Shown here: one piece after another, positions 17,665 through 24,883 of the stretch
Position numbering within the stretch: position 1 is the first letter of the stretch
Layout: each line of letters opens with the position of its first letter
From: an uncultured Lachnospiraceae bacterium
GTDB lineage: Bacteria; Bacillota; Clostridia; Lachnospirales; Lachnospiraceae
Direction: 5' to 3'
DNA: 64,000 bases
Assembly (NCBI GenBank): GCA_910585895.1
Contig: CAJUHY010000006.1
Coordinates: 1-64,000, forward strand
The notes under the pieces: generated by a model
Told to the model about the DNA's origin: nothing
The model's input: the letters and a program-made list of their open reading frames with translations, nothing else
Databases searched by the model: none
Position numbers and translations under genes: made by a program

Positions 17665-17745
17665 TAACTTGTGTGCTTCTGTTAACGTATATGTGCTTCC
17701 TGTTAACATATATGCGTTTCTTGCTAACTTATATGTGCTCCTTTA
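17665..17745 (-). repeat. in-frame 21-bp tandem repeat at the 3' end of the gmk-like gene
   Basis: Four degenerate copies: one 18-base unit (17665-17682) and three 21-base units (17683-17703, 17704-17724, 17725-17745). Read in the frame of the gmk-like gene, each full unit is seven codons (pattern HIYVNRK). The stop codon of the gene (17729-17731) is the TAY codon of one unit changed to TAA; beyond it the frame stays open for 48 more codons to a TAG at 17582-17584. Confidence 0.7.
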
Positions 17746-18316
17746 TATAGGAAATAATCTCTTTCGTACATGTATCTAAATCGTTGTTAAGAAACATTTT
17801 GCAAATTCCTGCATGTTCCAAATTTTCTGCAGAAAAATCTGCTTCGTCTGCTAAGAACCTGCGGCATAATTCTGCATATTTAGGTTCTGTCTGCAGACGT
17901 TCCCGGTTGAGGGCGCGCTGCAGACGTTCCCCGGATTCCAATTCAATATACAAAGGTATCAGGGAATCCGCACCGAAGTATTCCTGCAGCCTCAGATATG
18001 ATTCCAGCGTTCCGATAATCAGATAATCATTATGCGCGAGGTCAAGCTGGTGGTCATTGACTGTGAAATATTTCCATATTCCGTGTACTGTCTGGTAGGC
18101 GCGCAGTTCAATAATCTTCCCTTGCTGTGCCAGTTTCTGCTGCTGTTCCTCTGTCAAAAAGTAATATTCCACACCGTTTTGTTCGCCGTCTCGAATAGGG
18201 CGGGTGGTGTAGGGGATAAGCGTTTTAAGCGGAAGGCTCCTGTCTGAAAGAATCTGTTTGTAGATTGTGTCTTTGCCGCAGGCGCTTTTTCCCATGAAAC
18301 AAAATATCTTTCCCAT
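17729..18316 (-). CDS. guanylate-kinase-like nucleoside monophosphate kinase
   Basis: P-loop kinase of the guanylate kinase superfamily, 195 aa. The P-loop reads GKSACGKDT (residues about 9-17), and TTRPIRDGEQNGVEYYF (near residue 38) is the GMP-binding segment of the family. The usual Gmk loop is GPSGVGKGT, so this is a divergent member; whether it is the cell's main guanylate kinase cannot be told. It heads the yaaR-holB operon, the position often taken by tmk in Bacillus. The stop codon lies in an in-frame tandem repeat. Confidence 0.85.
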   Translation of the reverse strand: MGKIFCFMGKSACGKDTIYKQILSDRSLPLKTLIPYTTRPIRDGEQNGVEYYFLTEEQQQKLAQQGKIIELRAYQTVHGIWKYFTVNDHQLDLAHNDYLIIGTLESYLRLQEYFGADSLIPLYIELESGERLQRALNRERLQTEPKYAELCRRFLADEADFSAENLEHAGICKMFLNNDLDTCTKEIISYIKEHI

Positions 18317-18550
18317 ATGCGGTATCCTTATTTCGTATGGTTTTCTTCTATCAGTATAGTATAGGCTGAGGGAAAATGCAAATAAAAGAATTTTTGCTTA
18401 TATCAAGCGGCATGGAATAAAACATCTCTTGGAATCAACAGGGATAACATTTTTGCAATAACGTTTTGTAGTTTCTTATGGAAACAGAAGGAATCTTATG
18501 GTAAACTTAATTTTATTGAAATCATTGTGAATTAGGAGTAGGGGCTGATT

Positions 18551-21172
18551 ATGGAGAAAATGCAGGCAAGTATCGGAAGATTACAGTTTATTTTCACAGA
18601 AAAAGATTTCTATCCAGATATTCAGTCAGCAGAATGTACCGAAGGGAATCTGATTTGGCTGGAAAAGTTTGAGCAGGACAGATATGGGGCGCTCTACCAA
18701 ATGGGATTTGGAGAAAGGGAGAAAGATTTGACCTCCACAGGAGGGTATCTGTACCTTCTGTCAAGTACATATCTGAAAATGCTGACAAGTCTGCCGGAAT
18801 TGGAGATTGCCAGAGAACAGGCAGAGCCGCAGCCGACAGAAGAACAGATAGGTAAATTGTTACATGCGGCGCCTTTTGCAATCGGTGCGGAGTATATAAC
18901 GGAGAAATGGATTCGCAATATTTTTAAACGGCTGACAGGGGTGTTTATAAAAGAGATTTCAGCTTATGATGGGACAGTGGAAATGTATCTTACAGAGAAA
19001 AGCCAATATCTTCATGTGCCAGAACGGATTTTCTTTCATCTGGTAGAAAGCGGGGAGGAGGAATTTCCTTTTGCTTTTCTTGCTACCTATGCTACTGCCG
19101 GGGAGGATGGCAAAGTAAAGCATGTGCCGTTGAAATATGCATTGACGGAATATGGGAATGAGAGGGAAAAGCTTCTTGCGCTTTTATCCTGCTTAAACCA
19201 TGCAGCAGAGGTGTCGGAACTGATAGCCGGATTTATGGAGCGGGGTGAAATGTTCCACCCTCTGCGTCTGACATCAGAAGAGGCTTATACGTTTTTAAAG
19301 GATATTGAGTTAATTGAAGGAACCGGAATTTTGTGCCGCATTCCCAACTGGTGGAAGAAGAAATCGGCTATGGTGTCGATGTCTGTAAATTTGGGGGAGG
19401 AAAAGCCTTCTATGCTGGGATTTGATACCTTGGTCTCTGTACAGCCCAAGCTGATGGCAGATGGGATGGAACTGACAAACGAAGATATCAGAATGCTTCT
19501 GGCACAGACAGAAGGGCTAGCCTTGCTGAAAGGGAAATGGATTGAGGTGGACCATAAAAGACTTCAGGAACTTTTGGCACAGATGGAGAAGGTGCCAAAA
19601 GAGGTAACGCTTCTGGATGCCATGCAGATGGAATTGGGCAATCCAGGAGGAAAAGCAGACGTAGGACCAATCATTTCCAATGGTAAATGGCTCTCAGGTC
19701 TTTTGGCAGATTTGCGGAAACCGGACAAAATACGCAAATTGGCTTTGCCAAAGAGTTTCCATGCTACCCTCCGTCCTTACCAGAAGAACGGTTACACCTG
19801 GCTGAATTATATGGACAAGCTAGGGTTTGGCGCCTGTTTGGCAGATGATATGGGGCTGGGGAAGACGGTGCAGGTACTTGCCTATTTGGAAAAACTGCGT
19901 AAATCCAGAAAATCTGCCCGGGCGCTTTTGGTAATCCCAGCATCTCTGTTGGGGAATTGGCAGAAAGAAGCGGAAAAATTTTCGCCGGAAATGGATGTGC
20001 TGCTGCTTCATGGGAAAACAGCGCCAATCCTTACGAAAATTTTTCTGGGGCAGAAGTCCTTTTTGACAATTACTACCTATGGCATGGCATCAAGAATCAA
20101 AGAATTGCAGGATGTGGAATGGGACTGTGTGGTGCTGGATGAAGCGCAGGCGATTAAAAATCCCGGCACCAAGCAGACCAGGGAGATTAAGAAGCTGAGA
20201 GCAAGAATGCGTATCATCATGACCGGAACGCCAATCGAAAATGACCTTACCAATCTGTGGTCCTTATTTGATTTTCTGAATAAGGGGCTTTTAGGAGGTT
20301 CTGAGGAATTTCGTGAATACTGCAAACAATTGGAGGAACATCCTGAAGGATACATGAAGTTAAAAACCATGGTATCTCCTTTTATGCTGCGGCGTGTGAA
20401 AACGGATAAAAACATTATTTCAGATTTGCCGGAGAAGCTGGAGACGGTAGATTATGTCACCCTCACGAAGAAACAGATTGTCCTGTACCGCAAGGTGGTA
20501 GCTGATATGGAGCGGCTGATTGAGGAGACGGAGGGGATTAAGCGCAGTGGAATTGTGCTTACAACTATCATGAAATTAAAGCAAATCTGCAACCACCCGG
20601 ACCAATATTTAGGGCAGTCTGCTTATGCTGAAAAGGAGAGCGGTAAGATGCTGCTGTTAAAAGAACTCTGTGAAACTATTTTTGAGAAGCGTGAACGCGT
20701 TATTGTATTTACGCAATTTAAAGAGATTACCGAATATCTGGCAGATTTCCTGAATGACATATTCCATGCAAAAGGCTATGTCCTGCATGGAGGGACACCT
20801 GTGGCAAAGCGGGGGAAGATTGTAGAAGAATTTCAGGGAGAAAGTTACGTGCCGTTTCTAGTGGTTTCCGTAAAAGCCGGCGGGACGGGACTGAATCTTA
20901 CCAAGGCTAACCATGTTATCCATTTTGACCGCTGGTGGAACCCTGCCGTGGAAAATCAGGCAACAGACCGCGCATTCCGAATCGGGCAGAAGAAAAATGT
21001 TATGGTGCACAAGCTGGTCTGTGAGGGTACGATTGAGGAAAAAATTGATGCTATGATAGAGTCGAAAAAAGAACTGGCAGAAAATGTCATAGGCACGGGC
21101 GGCGAGAAGTGGATTACGGAATTGAGCAATGAGGAATTGATGTCAATGCTGCGGCTGGACATAGGAAAATAG
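18551..21172 (+). CDS. SNF2-family helicase-like ATPase
   Basis: Swi2/Snf2-type double-stranded DNA translocase, 873 aa. About 390 N-terminal residues hold the bacterial SNF2 helicase-associated region. The motor follows: Walker A DDMGLGKTVQ (about residues 431-440), DEAQ box (530-533), motif III MTGTPIEN (near 557), then the second RecA lobe with HGGTP and the arginine motif VENQATDRAFRIGQ (near 795). AGGAGTAGGGG precedes the ATG. The next gene encodes a SWIM zinc-finger protein; the SNF2-SWIM pairing is common in Firmicutes and suggests a DNA-repair or chromatin-like remodelling role, not established. Confidence 0.94.
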   Translation: MEKMQASIGRLQFIFTEKDFYPDIQSAECTEGNLIWLEKFEQDRYGALYQMGFGEREKDLTSTGGYLYLLSSTYLKMLTSLPELEIAREQAEPQPTEEQIGKLLHAAPFAIGAEYITEKWIRNIFKRLTGVFIKEISAYDGTVEMYLTEKSQYLHVPERIFFHLVESGEEEFPFAFLATYATAGEDGKVKHVPLKYALTEYGNEREKLLALLSCLNHAAEVSELIAGFMERGEMFHPLRLTSEEAYTFLKDIELIEGTGILCRIPNWWKKKSAMVSMSVNLGEEKPSMLGFDTLVSVQPKLMADGMELTNEDIRMLLAQTEGLALLKGKWIEVDHKRLQELLAQMEKVPKEVTLLDAMQMELGNPGGKADVGPIISNGKWLSGLLADLRKPDKIRKLALPKSFHATLRPYQKNGYTWLNYMDKLGFGACLADDMGLGKTVQVLAYLEKLRKSRKSARALLVIPASLLGNWQKEAEKFSPEMDVLLLHGKTAPILTKIFLGQKSFLTITTYGMASRIKELQDVEWDCVVLDEAQAIKNPGTKQTREIKKLRARMRIIMTGTPIENDLTNLWSLFDFLNKGLLGGSEEFREYCKQLEEHPEGYMKLKTMVSPFMLRRVKTDKNIISDLPEKLETVDYVTLTKKQIVLYRKVVADMERLIEETEGIKRSGIVLTTIMKLKQICNHPDQYLGQSAYAEKESGKMLLLKELCETIFEKRERVIVFTQFKEITEYLADFLNDIFHAKGYVLHGGTPVAKRGKIVEEFQGESYVPFLVVSVKAGGTGLNLTKANHVIHFDRWWNPAVENQATDRAFRIGQKKNVMVHKLVCEGTIEEKIDAMIESKKELAENVIGTGGEKWITELSNEELMSMLRLDIGK

Positions 21173-21231
21173 AAATCTGACACTGCTAATAGCGTCAATG
21201 GGCAAAATATGCAAACAGTGAGGATATATAA

Positions 21232-21957
21232 ATGAGTAAATATTGGGACACGGGCTTTTATAGTCAGCCAAATGCGTCGGAATTGAAGAGAAATGCCGCG
21301 GCAAGCAGGAAGAAAGAAGAAAAAAAGGGAAATATTCTGGAGCCGATTGTGGTAAAGGGCAGGACGATTGTAAAAAACTGGTGGGGCAAAGCTTGGTGCA
21401 GTAATCTTGAGCAGTATGCTGATTATGAAAACCGCCTGGACAGGGGCAAGCGTTATGTGAGAACAGGCGCAGTACTTGATTTAAGAATAAAAAAGGGTAA
21501 AATTATTGCTCGTGTGCAGGGGACGCGGAAATCTCCATACAAAATAGAAATCCGCATCAGCCCCCTTTCTGAGGAGAAATGCCAGAATATTATTGAAAAA
21601 TGCGGCAGAAAAATAGAAAATATTGAGGAACTGATGTCCGGAAATTTTCCTTTAGAGATGCAGGAACTTTTTCAGGGCAGGGATGGATTTTTTCCAACGC
21701 CTAAAGAGATTAGTTTCCAGTGCAGCTGTCCGGACTGGGCGCTGATGTGCAAACACGTTTCTGCCGTCCTTTATGGCGTAGGCGTGCGCCTGGATGAGCA
21801 GCCATTACTGTTTTTTGAACTGCGCGGCATTGATGTAGGGCGTTTTATTGACGTGGCCCTTGCCAGTAAGGTGGAAAAAATGCTTGCCAATGAAGGGAAG
21901 CCCAGTGACAGGATTATGGATGAGGCGGATATCAAGGGTCTATTTGGGGTGCTGTGA
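21232..21957 (+). CDS. SWIM zinc-finger protein
   Basis: 241-residue protein with a SWIM zinc finger: Cys164-Ser-Cys166 followed by Cys173-Lys-His175 in the segment CSCPDWALMCKHVSAVLYG. SWIM fingers bind DNA or proteins. The N-terminal WWGKAWCSNLEQYADYENRL segment is typical of the SWIM proteins encoded beside SNF2 helicases. It starts 59 bases after the helicase stop and is probably co-transcribed; the two proteins are likely to act together. Confidence 0.92.
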   Translation: MSKYWDTGFYSQPNASELKRNAAASRKKEEKKGNILEPIVVKGRTIVKNWWGKAWCSNLEQYADYENRLDRGKRYVRTGAVLDLRIKKGKIIARVQGTRKSPYKIEIRISPLSEEKCQNIIEKCGRKIENIEELMSGNFPLEMQELFQGRDGFFPTPKEISFQCSCPDWALMCKHVSAVLYGVGVRLDEQPLLFFELRGIDVGRFIDVALASKVEKMLANEGKPSDRIMDEADIKGLFGVL

Positions 21958-21994
21958 TATAGAGATTCAGTGAAATAAAATTTTAATATTTGGC

Positions 21995-22023
21995 TTGAAA
22001 AAACAAAACATGTGTTCTATAAT
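21995..22023 (+). promoter_or_regulatory. sigma-A promoter before the unknown gene and the R-M fusion
   Basis: TTGAAA (21995-22000), 17 bases, TATAAT (22018-22023). Transcription would begin near 22030, leaving only about 9-15 bases before the first start codon. Confidence 0.7.
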
Positions 22024-22038
22024 AAAACAAAAGGATGA

Positions 22039-22479
22039 ATGGAAATGAATCTTCTTAAAATATATTTATTGAACAGAAAATTTATGAGAAAAGATGTCTG
22101 GGTAAATGGATTGCTGATTGAGCATATGCGTCAAGCCAGGAAGGAAATTTTGTGTCATGCTTATTTTTATGGAAAGAAATCAATGACAGTGGATAAGATT
22201 TTTCTGTTAGAAAGATTGATGGAAGAGAAGGAATTGCTTCTGAAGAGCAAAATGATTGTTTTTAGAGGTAAAAGAGAACATAAGCCAATCTTATTGGAAA
22301 AGTTAAATTTGTTTTGTAAGAATATGAATCACTACGGATTAATTGCTGATGTTATTGCTGATGAAGTGTATTTTTTCCCTAAACTCGGATATCAGGATGG
22401 GTATCTTATAAAAGAGATATTTGCAAGCAAGTTTCAGGACAACCAGATTGATGTTTTATGTGGAAGTATTTTGCTGTAA
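22039..22479 (+). CDS. protein of unknown function upstream of the R-M fusion (146 aa)
   Basis: No family recognised. The sequence is basic and mixed helix/strand with no signal peptide or membrane segment; it contains repeated KIFLLERLMEEKELLLKSK-type helices near residue 50 and ends VLCGSILL. It has its own strong promoter and a very short leader; ATG 22045 is an alternative start two codons in. It lies 100 bases before the methyltransferase and is AT-rich like it, so it may belong to the same acquired unit, for example as a regulator, but nothing in the sequence shows this. Confidence 0.65.
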   Translation: MEMNLLKIYLLNRKFMRKDVWVNGLLIEHMRQARKEILCHAYFYGKKSMTVDKIFLLERLMEEKELLLKSKMIVFRGKREHKPILLEKLNLFCKNMNHYGLIADVIADEVYFFPKLGYQDGYLIKEIFASKFQDNQIDVLCGSILL

Positions 22480-22581
22480 AATTTATATTTTGTTGGATAG
22501 ATAGACAGGATTTGCTTGTGCAGTCTGATATGAATAATTCGTAGGATATAAAGGTGCTACAGGATAAGTGGAGGTTATGAG

Positions 22582-22596
22582 ATGAGTTTTAAGTGA
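22582..22596 (+). promoter_or_regulatory. ribosome site and 4-codon minigene at the methyltransferase start
   Basis: GGAGGT (22570-22575) is spaced 6 bases from ATG 22582, which encodes only MSFK before TGA (22594-22596). The TGA overlaps GTG 22593, the first codon in the methyltransferase frame. One extra A in the run at 22591-22592 would join them into MSFKVISMFSGAGG, the normal start of such enzymes. So this is either a frameshift lesion or a stop-start coupling device. Confidence 0.6.
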
Positions 22597-24251
22597 TATC
22601 CATGTTTTCAGGAGCCGGGGGACTTGACATGGGATTCCATAATAAAGGCTTTCAGATTCTATGGGCAAATGATTTTAATAAAGATGCGTGTGATACATAT
22701 GATAAATGGGCAAATTATGATAAAGATGGAAACAGGAAACAGGAAAGCGACTGCACAATTATTGAATGCGGAGATATTTCCAAATTGGATTTATCTAAGG
22801 TTTTGCCAGGCATTGAGGTAGATGTTGTGCTGGGCGGTTTTCCATGTCAGGGGTTTTCACTGGCTGGTCCCAGACAGGTAGATGATTCACGGAATGTTTT
22901 ATATAGGCATTTTGTGGAGATGGTAAAATTAAAACATCCAAAAGTCATAGTGGCGGAGAATGTAATCGGAATTAAGACGTTGGGCAGCGGAGCGGTATTT
23001 AATAAAATTATTGAAGATTTTTCGGAGTTAGGGTATACAATGTCAGCGCCTACGGTGAACGCGAAGAATTTTAGAGTTCCCCAAGATAGGATGCGGGTTA
23101 TTTTTATAGGAATCAAGAATGAAATATGTCATGGAGGGGCGTATATTTTTCCTTCCGGAGATACCAAAGTTATTACACTCAAAGAGGCTTTAAGCAGCTT
23201 GGAAGAAGTGGATATGGATGATGTATGTCAGGCATCATTTTCATCCAGATATATGTCACGTAACAGGAAGAGGGATTATAATGATGTGTCCTTTACAATT
23301 CCGGCGATGGCAAAGCAAATGCCTTTAAGCCCGGATTCGGATGGGATGGAATTTAAAGATGTAGACAAATTTGAATTCATAGGGAATAATAGGAGGTTAA
23401 GCTACAAAGAGGCGGCAGCCATCCAGACCTTTCCGCCGGATATGGAATTTTGCGGAGATTTGGACAGTAAATATAAGCAAATAGGGAACGCTGTTCCTGT
23501 GAAACTGGCAGAGGCAATTGCAGCAGAAGTTTATAAAATACTGACAGTGGAAGATTTAAGACCATTGTTGAATATGGAAAATCCAGAAGCAGAAATTAAA
23601 GTTGACCGCCGGATTACAAATACTGTAATTACAGGAAAAGCATTTGAGTATGCATCATTAGTAGAACTGTACAGGGAACTTAAAAATAACGGTTGGGAAT
23701 CAGAGCAGCTTGAAATAGTAAAAGATAAAAATTATAATAATATTGAAAGGGCATATCAGATGGTGGAAGAACCGGAGGATGAGTCGGATGACGAAGATAA
23801 GATGGAAATGATTCATTTAGAGACATCTTTGAATAAATATAACAGGGCAGCTCGTGCAGCTGCAAGGTATCTTTGTAAAGCAGAGCCAATATTGAGGAGC
23901 CACAGTCCTGTTTATGGTATACTTAGGGTCATGCCAGACCGCGCAGGAATTAAAGGGGATGTCAGAGATATTGATTTTGCGATTTATCGGGATAAGCTGC
24001 ATATGGAGCAAATAAGTGATATTGGGATAAGCTGTAAGAATAATCATGAAGCTGTTAAGCGCCCAAGGATTACGGAAGATCCTGATTTTGCAAAAGAATG
24101 GACAAATGGTCTGTTTCATTGTAGCCAAGAATTTTTGGATAATATGAGAGAGATATTGTCAAAAATTGATGCATATGCTCAAAAATATGAGAAATGGTCA
24201 TGTGTAGAAGACAAAATGGCAAAATGGATGTATTTTATGCTCCTATCATAA
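22593..24251 (+). CDS. HaeIII-like C5-cytosine methyltransferase fused to HaeIII-like endonuclease (frame breaks before the nuclease C-terminus)
   Basis: Residues 1-325 are a DNA cytosine-5 methyltransferase: motif I FSGAGG (5-10), motif IV PCQGFS with catalytic Cys85, motif VI ENV, and motif X GNAVPVKLAEAI. The target-recognition part contains YMSRNRKRDYNDVSFTI and NRRLSYKEAAAIQTFP, close to M.HaeIII, which modifies GGCC. From about residue 340 the chain continues without a break into a HaeIII-type restriction endonuclease: ITGKAFEYASLVELY, then GDVRDIDF and GISCKNNHEAVKRPR (near 478). The frame ends early at TAA 24251; the rest of the nuclease lies in the next frame. Normally these are separate genes. 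The start is uncertain (see minigene entry). Recognition of GGCC is inferred. Confidence 0.8.
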   Translation: MISMFSGAGGLDMGFHNKGFQILWANDFNKDACDTYDKWANYDKDGNRKQESDCTIIECGDISKLDLSKVLPGIEVDVVLGGFPCQGFSLAGPRQVDDSRNVLYRHFVEMVKLKHPKVIVAENVIGIKTLGSGAVFNKIIEDFSELGYTMSAPTVNAKNFRVPQDRMRVIFIGIKNEICHGGAYIFPSGDTKVITLKEALSSLEEVDMDDVCQASFSSRYMSRNRKRDYNDVSFTIPAMAKQMPLSPDSDGMEFKDVDKFEFIGNNRRLSYKEAAAIQTFPPDMEFCGDLDSKYKQIGNAVPVKLAEAIAAEVYKILTVEDLRPLLNMENPEAEIKVDRRITNTVITGKAFEYASLVELYRELKNNGWESEQLEIVKDKNYNNIERAYQMVEEPEDESDDEDKMEMIHLETSLNKYNRAARAAARYLCKAEPILRSHSPVYGILRVMPDRAGIKGDVRDIDFAIYRDKLHMEQISDIGISCKNNHEAVKRPRITEDPDFAKEWTNGLFHCSQEFLDNMREILSKIDAYAQKYEKWSCVEDKMAKWMYFMLLS

Positions 24252-24691
24252 AGCTTTTCATAAATGAGATAAAGAGATTGGGGGTTACAAATCAGAATGA
24301 TAGCATAGAGAAACAGGAAAGTGCAAAGACATTTACAAAGCTATTTTTTGAATATATGTTTGGAACACAGGATTTTTATAAATTCATCAAAGATGATTCA
24401 TCTGAATCGACAAAGGTATATCCGTATAATATGCATGGCACACTAATGTGTCCTTATGAAGGGGTTAAAAATAACCAAGCAGTTAAAATGATTACTATGC
24501 CAGAAGAAATTGTCGAGGTTAGGGCAAAGCCCAATAGTAAAACAACAATGGAAATTTATTTCGACCAATGGATTATTTCTATGAGACTTCATAATGCAGA
24601 TACTAAGATTACCAGAACTTCTTTAAAATTTGATGTGCAGATTAAAGCACAGCCAAGGAAGGTTATGGGAAATATTTTGCCATGGGATTAG
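24194..24691 (+). pseudogene. C-terminal part of the HaeIII-like endonuclease, shifted by one base
   Basis: In the -1 frame relative to the preceding ORF, the sequence from about 24224 (MDVFYAPIIKLFINEIKRL) to 24691 matches the C-terminal half of HaeIII-type nucleases, including VYPYNMHGTL, a KTTMEIYFDQWIISMRLHNA segment and a closing LKFDVQI strand. The frames meet at an A-run (24221-24224): one more A would give a continuous product. With both frames repaired, 22582-24691 would encode one protein of about 703 residues. The ATG at 24194 has no ribosome site, so independent translation is unlikely. Confidence 0.7.
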
Positions 24692-24725
24692 CAATTCTCA
24701 AAGTATCTTCGTAAAACTAATACAA

Positions 24726-24775
24726 AGGGGTCATTGCAGAATAGATGATTACTTATCTGTTTTGCAACGACCCCT
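24726..24775. terminator. imperfect inverted repeat after the R-M fusion
   Basis: Two 21-base arms (24726-24746 and 24755-24775) pair with three mismatches or wobbles, beginning AGGGGTC and ending GACCCCT. It could terminate the R-M transcript (few T residues follow) or be a relic of a mobile-element end next to the Uma2 remnant. Confidence 0.45.
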
Positions 24776-24791
24776 GAATTACGTTTTCAGG

Positions 24792-24876
24792 ACATCCTCT
24801 TTCGTCTGGTTTAGAAGAATCAAAGATGACGGAAATATCCGGTTCCAGGTAATTTATATTATCATTGTTCAAGCAT
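24792..24876 (-). pseudogene. remnant of a Uma2-family (DUF820) endonuclease gene
   Basis: On the minus strand a short stretch reads NNDNINYLEPDISVIFD, then SSKPDERGC. This is the core of Uma2 (DUF820) proteins, where YVEPDISVICD...KLDERGC is typical. No start, no upstream domain and no downstream IEI/SPS motif survive: it is cut on one side by the decarboxylase gene end and loses similarity on the other. I read it as debris from an earlier gene. Confidence 0.6.
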
Positions 24877-24883
24877 ATGGAAA

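Noticed and set aside
17665..17745. CRISPR-like array
   Set aside because: Direct units of 18-21 bases abut without spacers and are degenerate; it is a tandem codon repeat.
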